DNA of 64,000 nucleotides from Pseudomonas fragi (GTDB taxonomy: Bacteria; Pseudomonadota; Gammaproteobacteria; Pseudomonadales; Pseudomonadaceae): contig NZ_NQKQ01000017.1 of NCBI RefSeq assembly GCF_002269505.1, positions 1 through 64,000 of the forward strand. The letters run 5' to 3'. The position numbers and the translations under genes were made by a program. The notes beneath the pieces were generated by a model, which saw only the letters and a list, made by a program, of their open reading frames with translations, did not search any database and was not told the DNA's origin. This document shows positions 30,095 to 39,707 of the stretch, in pieces. Position 1 is the stretch's first letter; every line of letters starts with the position of its first letter.

Positions 30095-30171
30095 GCGCCC
30101 GTAGCTCAGCTGGATAGAGCATCCGCCTTCTAAGCGGATGGTCGCAGGTTCGAGTCCTGCCGGGTGCGCCA
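30095..30171 (+). tRNA. tRNA-Arg (TCT anticodon)
   Basis: The 77-base gene folds into a full cloverleaf with acceptor GCGCCCG/CGGGTGC, anticodon loop CTTCTAA (anticodon TCT), T-arm GCAGG-TTCGAGT-CCTGC and an encoded CCA. Confidence 0.95.
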
Positions 30172-30212
30172 TTAGGCAGCTTTGGCACAAGTAAAGCGGT
30201 ACAGGCAATATG

Positions 30213-30288
30213 GTGGGCGTAGCTCAGTTGGTAGAGCACGGGATTGTGACTCCCGTTGTCGAGGGTTCGATCCCCTTCGTCCACCCCA
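30213..30288 (+). tRNA. tRNA-His (GTG anticodon), copy 1
   Basis: The 76-base gene has acceptor GTGGGCG/CGTCCAC, anticodon loop TTGTGAC (GTG) and an encoded CCA. The extra 5' G typical of tRNA-His is present at 30212, pairing with C73. It is identical to the copy at 30516. A small hairpin (30295-30325) separates it from tRNA-Leu. Confidence 0.95.
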
Positions 30289-30344
30289 TATTTAGAAAGC
30301 CGCCAGATTAAAAGTCTGGCGTCTTTGCTTCAAGAGTTTGAAAT

Positions 30345-30429
30345 GCGGATGTGGTGGAATTGGTAGACACACTGGATTTAGGTTCCAGCGCCGCAAGGTG
30401 TGAGAGTTCGAGTCTCTCCGTCCGCACCA
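30345..30429 (+). tRNA. tRNA-Leu (TAG anticodon)
   Basis: The 85-base gene has the long variable arm of a type II tRNA, anticodon stem CTGGA/TCCAG with loop TTTAGGT (anticodon TAG), and an encoded CCA. Confidence 0.95.
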
Positions 30430-30441
30430 AATTTGGATAGG

Positions 30442-30464
30442 GCCGCTTACAGCGGCTTTTTCTT
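30442..30464 (+). terminator. Terminator-like hairpin after tRNA-Leu
   Basis: GCCGCT and AGCGGC form a short stem followed by a T-run. It may partly end transcription before the second tRNA-His. Confidence 0.55.
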
Positions 30465-30515
30465 TGGTTGTAACTGTTGGCTTCTCGGGGCTGGCGGGGT
30501 TGTAAGCGCACTATG

Positions 30516-30591
30516 GTGGGCGTAGCTCAGTTGGTAGAGCACGGGATTGTGACTCCCGTTGTCGAGGGTTCGATCCCCTTCGTCCACCCCA
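30516..30591 (+). tRNA. tRNA-His (GTG anticodon), copy 2
   Basis: This gene is identical in all 76 bases to the copy at 30213 and also has the preceding G (30515). Identity extends a few bases into both flanks (TATG before, TATTTA after), consistent with an old tandem duplication; PAO1 has the same Arg-His-Leu-His set. Confidence 0.95.
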
Positions 30592-30601
30592 TATTTAAAA
30601 G

Positions 30602-30634
30602 AAAACGCCAGACTAATCCTCTGGCGTTTTTTTG
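30602..30634 (+). terminator. Terminator of the tRNA operon
   Basis: AAAACGCCAGA and TCTGGCGTTTT form a stem with a run of seven Ts, 11 bases after the last tRNA. Beyond it, up to tig at 30952, I see a possible promoter at 30767 and no gene. Confidence 0.85.
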
Positions 30635-30766
30635 TATCTGCGGTTTGAGAATCGCACATAAGGGTGTCGCTCGGCGCCTTGTTTCCCGCATGCTTAGCGT
30701 CCTCTGCGATTTGTGTGACAATGCGCGCAGATTGGGGTGGCTCCAAAGGCCGCCCGTTATCGCCAA

Positions 30767-30798
30767 TTGATCAGTGCAGTCTTCTATCTATATAGAAG
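30767..30798 (+). promoter_or_regulatory. Possible tig promoter with overlapping palindrome
   Basis: TTGATC at 30767-30772 and TATATA at 30789-30794 are 16 bases apart. A perfect 7-bp inverted repeat, CTTCTAT (30781-30787) and ATAGAAG (30792-30798), overlaps the -10 region and could be an operator. The leader to tig would be about 150 bases. Confidence 0.4.
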
Positions 30799-30951
30799 GC
30801 GAGGCGGATGGCTGCTTTTACTTAATTTCTGTCGGCCGTTTCCCAGGGTGTTTGCGGTAGGGTGACTTCTTGAGTTTGACCCACTAGAATGCTTGCCCTT
30901 GATTATGGGGTCGGAAACGGCCGGCTAATGTCTGTGCAACGAGGAATATCC

Positions 30952-32262
30952 ATGCAAGTTTCTGTTGAAAATACTTCCGCTCTTGAGCGTCGCATGACCA
31001 TTGGCGTGCCAGCTGAGCGTATTGAGGCTGAAGTCAACAAGCGTCTGCAACAGACTGCCCAAAAGGCCAAGATCCCGGGCTTCCGTCCAGGCAAGGTGCC
31101 AATGAGCGTAATCCGTCAGCGTTACGAAGCTGATGCGCGCCAGGAAGCTCTGGGCAATGTAGTCCAGTCTTCGTTCTACGAAGCTGTGGTTGAGCAGAAG
31201 CTGAACCCGGCCGGCGCTCCTTCGATCGAGCCTAAGGTTTTCGAAAAAGGCAAGGATCTGGAATACGTTGCTACTTTCGAAGTATTCCCTGAATTCGAAG
31301 TAACCGGTCTGGACACCATCGCTATCGAGCGCCTGAGCGCCGAAGTGGCTGATGCCGACCTGGACAAAATGCTGGACGTGCTGCGCAAGCAGAACACCCG
31401 TTTTGAAGTGACTGACCGTGCTGCCCAGAACGATGATCAGCTGAACATCGATTTCGTTGGCAAGGTAGACGGCGAAGTATTCGCTGGCGGCTCCGCCACC
31501 GGTACTCAGCTTGTTCTGGGTTCGGGCCGCATGATTCCTGGCTTCGAAGAAGGCCTGGTAGGCGCTAAAGCCGGTGAAGAACGCGTTCTGAAACTGACTT
31601 TCCCTGCTGACTACCAGAACCTGGACCTGGCTGGCAAAGAAGCCGAGTTCACCGTAACCGTGAACACTGTTTCCGAGCCTAAGCTGCCAGAACTGAACGA
31701 AGAGTTCTTCGCCCAGTTCGGTATCAAGGAAACCGGTCTGGAAGGTTTCCGCGCCGAAGTTCGCAAGAACATGGAGCGTGAACTGCGTCAGGCGATCAAG
31801 TCCAAGGTCAAGAACCAGGTAATGGACGGCCTGCTGGCTGCCAACCCGATCGAAGTGCCTAAATCCCTGCTGGCCAACGAAGTTGACCGCCTGCGCGTAC
31901 AGGCTGTTCAGCAGTTCGGTGGCAACATCAAGCCAGACCAACTGCCGGCCGAGCTGTTCGAAGAGCAAGCCAGTCGCCGTGTAGTGCTGGGCCTGATCGT
32001 GGCTGAAGTGGTCAAGCAGTTCGACCTCAAGCCTGACGAAGATCGCGTTCGCGAAATGATTCAGGAAATGGCTTCCGCTTACCAGGAGCCAGAGCAGGTT
32101 GTAGCCTGGTACTACAAAAACGACGCGCAATTGAACGAGGTTCGTTCGGTTGTGCTGGAAGAGCAAGTTGTGGATACTGTTCTGCAGAAGGCCAAGGTGA
32201 CCGATAAAGCGGTCTCTTACGAAGAAGCTGTCAAGCCGGTGGAAGCTCCACAAGCCGACTGA
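30952..32262 (+). CDS. tig: Trigger factor
   Basis: Trigger factor is the ribosome-bound chaperone and prolyl isomerase that meets nascent chains. The 436-residue protein has the ribosome-docking segment with PGFRPGKVP (about residues 42-50), an FKBP domain (about 150-245), and the C-terminal chaperone arms. I chose ATG 30952, with GAGGAA upstream, because [14 protein letters not shown] is the family start. It leads the conserved tig-clpP-clpX-lon cluster. Confidence 0.96.
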   Translation: MQVSVENTSALERRMTIGVPAERIEAEVNKRLQQTAQKAKIPGFRPGKVPMSVIRQRYEADARQEALGNVVQSSFYEAVVEQKLNPAGAPSIEPKVFEKGKDLEYVATFEVFPEFEVTGLDTIAIERLSAEVADADLDKMLDVLRKQNTRFEVTDRAAQNDDQLNIDFVGKVDGEVFAGGSATGTQLVLGSGRMIPGFEEGLVGAKAGEERVLKLTFPADYQNLDLAGKEAEFTVTVNTVSEPKLPELNEEFFAQFGIKETGLEGFRAEVRKNMERELRQAIKSKVKNQVMDGLLAANPIEVPKSLLANEVDRLRVQAVQQFGGNIKPDQLPAELFEEQASRRVVLGLIVAEVVKQFDLKPDEDRVREMIQEMASAYQEPEQVVAWYYKNDAQLNEVRSVVLEEQVVDTVLQKAKVTDKAVSYEEAVKPVEAPQAD

Positions 32263-32287
32263 TTTCTGACTCGTTAGAAAACACAAC

Positions 32288-32314
32288 CATAAGCCAGCCT
32301 CGAGCTGGCTTATG
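32288..32314 (+). terminator. 11-bp hairpin between tig and clpP
   Basis: CATAAGCCAGC and GCTGGCTTATG are perfectly complementary around CTCGA. There is no T-run, so it is more likely a partial terminator or an mRNA-stabilising stem that sets tig and clpP levels apart. Confidence 0.5.
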
Positions 32315-32352
32315 CGTATCCAGACAAGACTATTTGGGAGTGACTGCCGGAC

Positions 32353-32994
32353 ATGTCCCGCAATTCTTATATTCAGCAGAACTCTGATATCCACGCCGCT
32401 GGCGGCCTGGTCCCGATGGTTGTCGAGCAGTCCGCCCGTGGCGAGCGCGCTTACGACATCTACTCGCGCCTCCTGAAGGAGCGAATCATCTTCCTGGTCG
32501 GCCCCGTAGAAGACTACATGGCCAACCTGGTGGCGGCACAGCTGCTGTTCCTTGAAGCCGAGAACCCGGACAAGGACATCCATCTGTACATCAACTCGCC
32601 GGGCGGTTCGGTGACTGCTGGCATGTCGATCTACGACACCATGCAATTCATCAAGCCTGACGTGTCGACCATCTGCATCGGCCAGGCCTGCAGCATGGGT
32701 GCCTTCCTGTTGGCCGGTGGCGCACCGGGCAAGCGTCACTGCCTGCCGAACTCGCGCATGATGATTCACCAGCCGTTGGGCGGTTTCCAGGGTCAGGCGT
32801 CGGATATCGACATTCATGCCAAGGAAATCCTCAACATCCGTCATCGTTTGAACTCGCTGCTGGCTCACCATACGGGCCAGACTCTCGAAACCATCGAGCG
32901 CGATACCGAGCGTGACAACTTCATGAGCGCCGAGCGTGCAACCGAATACGGTTTGATCGACTCTGTGTTCAGCAAGCGTCAAATGCCCGCTTAA
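32353..32994 (+). CDS. clpP: ATP-dependent Clp protease proteolytic subunit
   Basis: ClpP forms the 14-subunit chamber that degrades substrates delivered by ClpX or ClpA. The 213-residue protein has the catalytic triad Ser114 (in ACSMGAF), His139 (in MIHQP) and Asp188, offset by three from E. coli, and the N-terminal segment is a likely propeptide. It lies between tig and clpX. The ribosome site is GGGAG. Confidence 0.97.
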   Translation: MSRNSYIQQNSDIHAAGGLVPMVVEQSARGERAYDIYSRLLKERIIFLVGPVEDYMANLVAAQLLFLEAENPDKDIHLYINSPGGSVTAGMSIYDTMQFIKPDVSTICIGQACSMGAFLLAGGAPGKRHCLPNSRMMIHQPLGGFQGQASDIDIHAKEILNIRHRLNSLLAHHTGQTLETIERDTERDNFMSAERATEYGLIDSVFSKRQMPA

Positions 32995-33101
32995 GCAGCT
33001 CAAATTGGGGGTGGTTGGGGTAACTGACCACCTGCGGGCTTGAAAAAGCCCGCAGTTGCCTTCATCTTGTGTTGCAAGCCTATCGGATTTGGATCGATCG
33101 A

Positions 33102-34385
33102 ATGACTGACACCCGCAACGGCGAGGACAACGGCAAATTGCTCTATTGCTCCTTCTGTGGCAAAAGCCAGCATGAAGTGCGCAAATTGATTGCCGGCCCC
33201 TCGGTCTTTATCTGCGACGAATGCGTTGACCTGTGCAATGACATCATCCGTGAGGAGGTGCAGGAAGCCCAGGCCGAGAGCAGCGCGCATAAATTACCAT
33301 CGCCAAAAGAAATCAGCGGCATCCTTGATCAATACGTCATTGGTCAGGAACGTGCCAAAAAGGTTTTGGCTGTAGCGGTGTACAACCACTACAAGCGCCT
33401 CAACCAGCGTGACAAGAAAAACGACGACGTCGAACTCGGCAAGAGCAACATCCTGCTGATCGGCCCGACCGGCTCGGGTAAGACCCTGCTGGCAGAAACC
33501 CTGGCTCGCCTGTTGAATGTGCCTTTCACCATCGCTGACGCAACCACGCTGACTGAAGCCGGTTATGTGGGCGAAGATGTTGAAAACATCATTCAGAAGC
33601 TGCTGCAGAAATGCGATTACGACGTAGAAAAAGCCCAGATGGGCATTGTCTACATCGATGAAATCGACAAGATTTCGCGCAAGTCTGACAACCCTTCGAT
33701 TACCCGTGATGTTTCCGGTGAAGGTGTGCAGCAGGCATTGCTCAAGCTGATCGAAGGTACCGTGGCTTCCGTACCGCCTCAAGGCGGCCGCAAGCACCCG
33801 CAGCAGGAGTTCTTGCAGGTTGATACCCGCAACATCCTGTTTATCTGTGGTGGTGCGTTCTCGGGCCTGGAAAAGGTTGTACAGGCGCGTTCGACTCGCG
33901 GCGGCATCGGCTTCAGTGCCGAAGTGCGCAGCAAGGAAGAGGGTAAGAAGGTTGGCGAATCCCTGCGTGAAGTCGAACCTGACGATCTGGTCAAGTTTGG
34001 CCTGATCCCGGAATTCGTGGGTCGTCTGCCTGTACTTGCGACGCTGGACGAGCTGGACGAAGCTGCCTTGATGCAGATCCTCACCGAGCCGAAGAACGCC
34101 TTGACCAAGCAATACGGCAAGCTGTTCGAGATGGAAGGTGTTGATCTGGAGTTCCGTGCCGATGCCCTGAAGGCTGTGGCCAAGCGTGCTCTGGAACGTA
34201 AAACTGGCGCCCGTGGCCTGCGTTCGATTCTTGAAGGCGTGCTGCTCGACACAATGTACGAAATCCCCTCGCAGTCCGAGGTGAGTAAAGTTGTGATCGA
34301 TGAAAGCGTTATAGAAGGCAAGTCCAAGCCGTTGTTGATTTATGAAAACAGCGAAGCGACTGCCAAGGTTGCACCTGACGCGTAA
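33102..34385 (+). CDS. clpX: Clp protease ATPase subunit ClpX
   Basis: ClpX is the AAA+ unfoldase of the ClpXP protease. The 427-residue protein has the N-terminal zinc domain with CSFC and CDEC pairs, Walker A GPTGSGKT at about residue 120, Walker [10 protein letters not shown], the RKSDNPS pore-associated region, and a C-terminal sensor-2 domain. I chose ATG 33102 as the family start; the frame opens at 33069. A terminator follows. Confidence 0.97.
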   Translation: MTDTRNGEDNGKLLYCSFCGKSQHEVRKLIAGPSVFICDECVDLCNDIIREEVQEAQAESSAHKLPSPKEISGILDQYVIGQERAKKVLAVAVYNHYKRLNQRDKKNDDVELGKSNILLIGPTGSGKTLLAETLARLLNVPFTIADATTLTEAGYVGEDVENIIQKLLQKCDYDVEKAQMGIVYIDEIDKISRKSDNPSITRDVSGEGVQQALLKLIEGTVASVPPQGGRKHPQQEFLQVDTRNILFICGGAFSGLEKVVQARSTRGGIGFSAEVRSKEEGKKVGESLREVEPDDLVKFGLIPEFVGRLPVLATLDELDEAALMQILTEPKNALTKQYGKLFEMEGVDLEFRADALKAVAKRALERKTGARGLRSILEGVLLDTMYEIPSQSEVSKVVIDESVIEGKSKPLLIYENSEATAKVAPDA

Positions 34386-34419
34386 ATGCAGTGCCGGGCA
34401 TTGCACATTGCGTGTTAAA

Positions 34420-34446
34420 GAAGGGGCCTTCGGGCCCCTTTGTTTT
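34420..34446 (+). terminator. Intrinsic terminator of clpX
   Basis: AAGGGGCC-TTCG-GGCCCCTT with a following T-rich tract lies 35 bases after the clpX stop. Confidence 0.9.
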
Positions 34447-34461
34447 TCCTGTCGTTCAACG

Positions 34462-34490
34462 CTTGTTTTTTTTCAAGACTGCCCCCATCT
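34462..34490 (+). promoter_or_regulatory. Sigma-32 type heat-shock promoter of lon
   Basis: CTTGTTT at 34462-34468 and CCCCATCT at 34483-34490 are 14 bases apart, a good match to the sigma-32 pattern CTTGAAA-N11-16-CCCCATnT. It lies just before lon, a known heat-shock gene. Confidence 0.7.
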
Positions 34491-34548
34491 TGGCTTCAAG
34501 CTTACATCCATCTGATTACGGCCTTATGGCCGCCGTAGAGGCGAAATC

Positions 34549-36945
34549 ATGAAGACAACCATCGAATTGCCTCTCCTGCCGTTGCGTGATGTTGTTGTGT
34601 ATCCGCACATGGTGATCCCACTGTTCGTGGGACGCGAGAAGTCGATCGAGGCCCTTGAGGCTGCGATGACGGGCGACAAGCAAATTCTGCTGTTGGCTCA
34701 AAAGAATCCGGCTGACGACGATCCTGGCGAAGAAGCCCTGTATCGCGTCGGTACCATTGCAACTGTCCTGCAACTGCTTAAACTCCCGGACGGCACGGTC
34801 AAAGTGCTGGTTGAGGGAGAGCAGCGCGGTGCGGTTGAGCATTTTGGCCAGGCAGATGGATATCTGAGCGCCGAAGTCTCCCTGATTGACGAAGTGGCTG
34901 CCCCGGACCGTGAGTCCGAGGTCTTTGTGCGCAGCCTGCTTTCGCAGTTCGAGCAATACGTACAACTGGGCAAAAAAGTCCCGGCCGAGGTTCTGTCTTC
35001 GCTTAACAGCATTGATGAGCCAAGCCGTCTGGTCGATACGATGGCCGCGCACATGGCGCTGAAAATCGAGCAGAAGCAGGAAATCCTCGAAATCATCGAT
35101 TTGCAGGCCCGTGTCGAGCACGTTCTGGCTCTGCTGGATGCCGAGATCGACTTGCTGCAAGTTGAAAAGCGCATCCGTGGCCGCGTCAAAAAGCAAATGG
35201 AGCGCAGCCAGCGCGAGTACTACCTGAATGAGCAGATGAAGGCCATTCAGAAAGAGCTGGGTGATGGTGACGAAGGTCACAATGAAATCGAAGAGCTGAA
35301 AAAGCGCATCGATGCTGCCGGCTTGCCCAAAGATGCAATGGCCAAGGCCCAGGCCGAGCTGAACAAGCTTAAGCAAATGTCGCCAATGTCCGCAGAAGCC
35401 ACGGTGGTGCGTTCCTATATCGACTGGCTGGTGCAGGTGCCGTGGAAGGCTCAGAGCAAGGTGCGCCTCGATCTTAAGCGCGCTGAAGACATTCTGGACG
35501 CAGATCACTACGGTCTGGACGAAGTCAAAGAACGGATTCTCGAATATCTCGCCGTGCAAAAGCGCGTGAAGAAAATTCGTGGCCCGGTTCTATGCCTGGT
35601 TGGCCCTCCGGGCGTCGGTAAAACCTCGCTCGCCGAGTCTATTGCCCACGCAACAAACCGTAAGTTCGTGCGCATGGCCCTGGGTGGTGTGCGTGATGAA
35701 GCGGAAATTCGTGGTCATCGCCGTACTTATATCGGTTCGATGCCAGGAAGATTGATTCAAAAGATGACCAAGGTTGGTGTGCGCAACCCGTTGTTCCTGC
35801 TCGATGAAATCGACAAAATGGGCAGCGACATGCGTGGCGATCCGGCTTCGGCATTGCTTGAAGTGCTCGATCCCGAGCAGAACCACAATTTCAATGACCA
35901 TTACCTCGAGGTCGACTACGACCTGTCAGATGTGATGTTCCTGTGTACCTCCAACTCGATGAATATCCCGCCGGCGTTGCTGGACCGGATGGAAGTCATT
36001 CGTCTGCCTGGCTACACCGAAGACGAAAAAATCAATATCGCTGTCAAATACCTGGCTCCCAAGCAAATCGAAGCCAATGGCTTGAAGAAGGGCGAACTGG
36101 CGTTTGATAACGAAGCTATCCGCGACATTATCCGCTACTACACTCGCGAAGCCGGCGTGCGGGGCCTTGAGCGCCAGATTGCGAAGATCTGCCGTAAGAC
36201 GGTCAAGGAGCATGTGCTGGAAAAACGGTTTGCGGTCACCGTAACGCCGGAGCTGCTTGAGCACTTTTTGGGTGTAAGAAAATTCAGCTATGGTTTGGCT
36301 GAAGTTCAGGATCAGATCGGTCAGGTGACTGGTCTGGCCTGGACCCAGGTGGGTGGCGAATTGTTGACCATCGAAGCGGCTGTTGTTCCTGGCAAAGGCC
36401 AGCTGATCAAGACCGGTTCGCTGGGCGACGTGATGGGAGAGTCGATCACCGCTGCTTTGACGGTGGTGCGCAGTCGTGCAAAAAGTCTGGGTATCCCGTT
36501 GGATTTCCACGAAAAACGCGATATTCACATTCATATGCCGGAAGGCGCTACACCTAAGGATGGCCCTAGTGCCGGTGTGGGAATGTGTACTGCTCTGGTC
36601 TCGGCATTGACCCTGATTCCGGTACGCGCCGATGTTGCCATGACCGGTGAAATTACCCTTCGTGGCCAGGTGTTGGCGATTGGTGGCTTGAAGGAAAAAT
36701 TACTTGCCGCTCACCGTGGTGGCATCAAAACTGTAATTATCCCTGAAGAAAACGTCCGTGATCTGAAAGAGATTCCTGACAACATCAAACAGGATCTTCA
36801 GATTAAACCGGTTAAATGGATTGACGAAGTCCTGCAAATTGCGCTGCAATACGCCCCGGAGCCCTTGCCGGATGTGGCTCCCGAGATTGTTGCCAAGGAC
36901 GACAAGCGAGAGTCTGACTCTAAGGAAAGAATTAGCACGCATTAA
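34549..36945 (+). CDS. lon: ATP-dependent protease Lon
   Basis: Lon degrades damaged and short-lived regulatory proteins. The 798-residue protein has the N-terminal substrate domain, Walker [10 protein letters not shown] at about residue 352, Walker [10 protein letters not shown], and the Ser-Lys protease site [11 protein letters not shown] near residue 670. GAGG precedes the ATG. A sigma-32 type promoter lies upstream. The last 20 residues are charged and variable, as usual. Confidence 0.97.
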   Translation: MKTTIELPLLPLRDVVVYPHMVIPLFVGREKSIEALEAAMTGDKQILLLAQKNPADDDPGEEALYRVGTIATVLQLLKLPDGTVKVLVEGEQRGAVEHFGQADGYLSAEVSLIDEVAAPDRESEVFVRSLLSQFEQYVQLGKKVPAEVLSSLNSIDEPSRLVDTMAAHMALKIEQKQEILEIIDLQARVEHVLALLDAEIDLLQVEKRIRGRVKKQMERSQREYYLNEQMKAIQKELGDGDEGHNEIEELKKRIDAAGLPKDAMAKAQAELNKLKQMSPMSAEATVVRSYIDWLVQVPWKAQSKVRLDLKRAEDILDADHYGLDEVKERILEYLAVQKRVKKIRGPVLCLVGPPGVGKTSLAESIAHATNRKFVRMALGGVRDEAEIRGHRRTYIGSMPGRLIQKMTKVGVRNPLFLLDEIDKMGSDMRGDPASALLEVLDPEQNHNFNDHYLEVDYDLSDVMFLCTSNSMNIPPALLDRMEVIRLPGYTEDEKINIAVKYLAPKQIEANGLKKGELAFDNEAIRDIIRYYTREAGVRGLERQIAKICRKTVKEHVLEKRFAVTVTPELLEHFLGVRKFSYGLAEVQDQIGQVTGLAWTQVGGELLTIEAAVVPGKGQLIKTGSLGDVMGESITAALTVVRSRAKSLGIPLDFHEKRDIHIHMPEGATPKDGPSAGVGMCTALVSALTLIPVRADVAMTGEITLRGQVLAIGGLKEKLLAAHRGGIKTVIIPEENVRDLKEIPDNIKQDLQIKPVKWIDEVLQIALQYAPEPLPDVAPEIVAKDDKRESDSKERISTH

Positions 36946-36969
36946 TACGGATTCGCCTGACGGGCTTTC

Positions 36970-36998
36970 TTGACGCTTTTTAGAGCCCTTGTTATAAA
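36970..36998 (+). promoter_or_regulatory. Strong sigma-70 promoter of hupB
   Basis: TTGACG at 36970-36975 and TATAAA at 36993-36998 are separated by 17 bases. This near-consensus promoter would serve hupB, a very abundant protein, independently of lon. Confidence 0.8.
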
Positions 36999-37093
36999 GC
37001 GGCTCTATAAGTGTCCGTAAGTGCTTCAGCAGTCGTTTTGCTTTAACTAAAAAACTTTAGAAACATACTCAGACAGATATAAGGGGACTTAGA

Positions 37094-37366
37094 GTGAACA
37101 AGTCGGAACTGATTGATGCTATCGCTGCATCTGCTGATATCCCGAAAGCTGCAGCTGGCCGTGCGCTGGACGCAGTAATCGAATCCGTCACTGGCGCTCT
37201 TAAGGCTGGCGACTCTGTGGTGCTGGTTGGTTTTGGTACTTTTTCTGTGACCGATCGTCCTGCTCGCACAGGTCGTAACCCGCAGACCGGCGAAGCACTG
37301 GAAATCGCAGCTGCCAAAAAACCAGGCTTCAAAGCCGGTAAAGCACTGAAAGAAGCGGTTAACTAA
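37094..37366 (+). CDS. hupB: DNA-binding protein HU-beta
   Basis: This 90-residue histone-like protein bends and compacts DNA. It has the HU core and the DNA-binding arm motif [18 protein letters not shown]. It starts with GTG at 37094, with GGGGAC upstream. The position directly after lon is conserved in Pseudomonas. It has its own strong promoter at 36970. Confidence 0.97.
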   Translation: MNKSELIDAIAASADIPKAAAGRALDAVIESVTGALKAGDSVVLVGFGTFSVTDRPARTGRNPQTGEALEIAAAKKPGFKAGKALKEAVN

Positions 37367-37420
37367 GTTTCTGCAACACCTTTTACCCAACCGGGTCAGG
37401 CGCACGCCAGGCTTGGCAGC

Positions 37421-37497
37421 GGAGCGGTAGTGCAGTCGGTGGCAACACCGATGTGTCACGCCGGGGGTCGCGGGTTCGAGCCCGGTCCGCTCCGCCA
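37421..37497 (+). tRNA. Degenerate tRNA-Asp (GTC), probable pseudo-tRNA
   Basis: The 77-base sequence keeps the acceptor stem GGAGCGG/CCGCTCC, anticodon GTC, discriminator G and encoded CCA of tRNA-Asp. The D-stem GTGC/CAAC has two mismatches, the anticodon stem CCGAT/GCCGG has an A-C mismatch and a wobble, and the T-stem GCGGG/CCGGT has a G-G mismatch. Such a set would normally disable a tRNA. It may be a decayed copy or the scar of an integrating element. A terminator follows at 37505. Confidence 0.6.
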
Positions 37498-37504
37498 GTT
37501 ACGA

Positions 37505-37534
37505 GAAGGCGCATCCTCGGATGCGCCTTTCTTC
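37505..37534 (+). terminator. Terminator after the tRNA-Asp-like sequence
   Basis: GAAGGCGCATCC and GGATGCGCCTTTC form a stem with a short loop and a pyrimidine-rich tail. Confidence 0.75.
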
Positions 37535-37595
37535 TATCCGGACTCTACCCACGCTCCACGGTTGCTCATTATGCAAGACCGTTTCTGGGGGAAGC

Positions 37596-39467
37596 ATGCT
37601 GCAAAATATCAGGGACAATTCACAAGGCTGGATTGCCAAGACCATCATCGGAGTCATCGTCGCGTTAATGGCGTTGACCGGTTTCGATGCTATTTTTCAA
37701 GCCACCTCTACCAGCCAGGATGCCGCCAAGGTTAACGGTGAAGAAATCACCCAGGTTGAATTGAGCCAGGCCGTCGACATGCAACGCCGTCAGTTGCTGC
37801 AGCAGTTGGGCAAGGATTTTGACTCGTCGTTGCTGGATGAAAAAATGCTGCGTGAAGCGGCCCTCAAAGGGTTGATCGATCGCAAGCTGTTGCTGCAAGG
37901 CGCCAAAGACGCGAAGTTTTCGTTCTCTGAGGCCGCTTTGGATCAGGTCATTCTGCTGACCCCTGAGTTTCAGGAAGACGGCAAGTTCAGCCCTGAGCGT
38001 TTCGACCAGGTGATCCGTCAACTGGGTTACGGCCGCCTGCAATTCCGTAACATGCTGGGCGAGGAAATGCTGATTGGTCAGCTGCGTGCCGGTCTGGCGG
38101 GCAGTGGTTTCGTGACTGATGAGCAGGTGAATGCATTTGCCCGTCTGGAAAAACAAACCCGTGATTTCGCTTCGCTGAACATCAAGGCCGATCCGGCTGC
38201 GGTGAAACTGACCGATGACGAAGTCAAGGCTTACTACGACGAGCACGCCAAGGAGTTCATGACTCCTGATCAGGTCGTGATCGACTATATCGAGTTGAAG
38301 AAGTCTTCTTTCTTTGACCAGGTAGCGGTGAAGGACGACGAGCTGCAAGCCTTGTATCAAAAGGAAATCGCGAATCTGGCCGAGCAGCGCCGGGCTGCGC
38401 ATATCCTGATTGAAGTCAACGACAAGGTCAGCGATGACCAGGCCAAAGCCAAGATCGCCGAGATCCAGCAGCGTCTGGCCAAGGGTGAAAGCTTCGAGGC
38501 CCTGGCCAAGGAGTTTTCCCAGGATCCAGGTTCGGCTGCCAATGGCGGTGACCTGGGCTTTGCAGGCCCGGGTGTTTACGACCCTGTGTTCGAAACAGCT
38601 GTTTACGCGTTGAAGCAGGATCAGGTTTCGGAGCCGGTGCGTACCAGCTTCGGTTATCACCTGATCAAGCTGCTGGGCGTTGAAGCACCGCAAGTGCCGA
38701 GCTTTGCCAGCCTGAAAGACAAGCTGACCCATGACCTGAAAACCCAGCAGGTTGAACGCCTGTTTGTCGATGCAACCAAGCAATTGGAAGACTCGGCGTT
38801 TGAAGCGTCAGATCTGGCTCAGCCGGCTCAAGAGCTTAAGCTGACCGTACATACCTCTGCGCCGTTTGGCCGTGAGGGCGGTGAAGGTGTTGCTGCCAAC
38901 CGTGCCGTGATCCAGGCTGCATTCAGCACCGAAGTGATGGATGAGGGCGCGAACAGTACTGCGCTGGAGCTGGACCCTGAGACCGTAGTGGTATTGCGCG
39001 TCAAGGAGCACCGCAAGCCTGAGCAGTTGCCGCTGGAAGCTGTGGCCTCAAGCATTCGTGCGCAACTGGTCAAGGAGCACGCCAGTGCTGCGGCCAAAAC
39101 GCGTGCTGAACAAATCATCAAGGAACTGCGCGATGGCAAACTGCCGTTGAACCAGCCAGTTGATGGTCAGTCGTGGAAGGTTCAGGAAGCGGTTGCCCGT
39201 GGTCAGGAAGGTATTGATCCTGCCGTGCTGCAAGCGGTATTCCGCATGCCTAAACCTGCAGCCAAGGACAAGCCGACTTTCGGCAGCGTCACCCTGGCTG
39301 ATGGCACTGTGGTTGTGCTGCGTCTGAATGGCGTCAACGATGCAGTAGCGCCGACTGAAGAAGAGAAAGCGTCGTATCGCCGCTTCCTCGCTTCGCGTGT
39401 TGGTCAGCAAGACTTTGCTGCCTACCGCAAGCAGTTGGAAAACGAAGCCAAGGTTGAGCGCTACTAA
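37596..39467 (+). CDS. ppiD: Periplasmic folding chaperone PpiD
   Basis: PpiD is an inner-membrane-anchored SurA-like chaperone that receives proteins leaving the Sec channel. The 623-residue protein starts MLQNIRDNSQG, has one membrane helix (about residues 14-34), a SurA-N-like domain, and one parvulin domain (about 265-365, with AAHILIEV and EFSQDPGSAANGGDLGF). I chose ATG 37596, which has GGGGGAAG upstream; the open frame reaches 37521 but overlaps a terminator. Confidence 0.94.
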   Translation: MLQNIRDNSQGWIAKTIIGVIVALMALTGFDAIFQATSTSQDAAKVNGEEITQVELSQAVDMQRRQLLQQLGKDFDSSLLDEKMLREAALKGLIDRKLLLQGAKDAKFSFSEAALDQVILLTPEFQEDGKFSPERFDQVIRQLGYGRLQFRNMLGEEMLIGQLRAGLAGSGFVTDEQVNAFARLEKQTRDFASLNIKADPAAVKLTDDEVKAYYDEHAKEFMTPDQVVIDYIELKKSSFFDQVAVKDDELQALYQKEIANLAEQRRAAHILIEVNDKVSDDQAKAKIAEIQQRLAKGESFEALAKEFSQDPGSAANGGDLGFAGPGVYDPVFETAVYALKQDQVSEPVRTSFGYHLIKLLGVEAPQVPSFASLKDKLTHDLKTQQVERLFVDATKQLEDSAFEASDLAQPAQELKLTVHTSAPFGREGGEGVAANRAVIQAAFSTEVMDEGANSTALELDPETVVVLRVKEHRKPEQLPLEAVASSIRAQLVKEHASAAAKTRAEQIIKELRDGKLPLNQPVDGQSWKVQEAVARGQEGIDPAVLQAVFRMPKPAAKDKPTFGSVTLADGTVVVLRLNGVNDAVAPTEEEKASYRRFLASRVGQQDFAAYRKQLENEAKVERY

Positions 39468-39484
39468 GCGTTCTGCCTGCTTCA

Positions 39485-39520
39485 TTAAAAAAGGCCGCTC
39501 ATTGAGCGGCCTTTTTTTTC
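39485..39520 (+). terminator. Intrinsic terminator of ppiD
   Basis: AAAAAAGGCCGCTC and GAGCGGCCTTTTTTTT form a stem with a four-base loop and a long T-run, 17 bases after ppiD. Confidence 0.92.
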
Positions 39521-39531
39521 GCCTGTTTTTT

Positions 39532-39619
39532 TGTGGGAGCGGGCTTGCTCGCGATGGTATCAACGCAGTGTGCCTGACACACCGCGCCGCCTGCATCGCG
39601 GGCAAGCCCTCTCCCACAG
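39532..39619. repeat. REPIN-like palindrome, GTGGGAGCGGGCTTGCTCGCGA type
   Basis: GTGGGAGCGGGCTTGCTCGC is inverted at the right end as GCGGGCAAGCCCTCTCCCAC, with a 40-base centre. It differs in sequence from the copies at 12665 and 19118. Confidence 0.8.
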
Positions 39620-39643
39620 GTCATCTTCCACAGATTGTCACGA

Positions 39644-39688
39644 CACAAAAAAACGCCCGGTGCAATCACTGCACCGGGCGTTTTGTGT
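39644..39688 (-). terminator. Strong terminator of fabI (bidirectional)
   Basis: ACACAAAAAAACGCCCGGTG and its reverse complement enclose a short loop. The stem with A and T runs lies 20 bases after the fabI stop. Confidence 0.88.
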
Positions 39689-39707
39689 AGCGGCTACAGC
39701 GAAGGAG

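Noticed and set aside
30925..33003. 692-residue minus-strand open frame
   Set aside because: It is antisense to tig and clpP and shows no domain.
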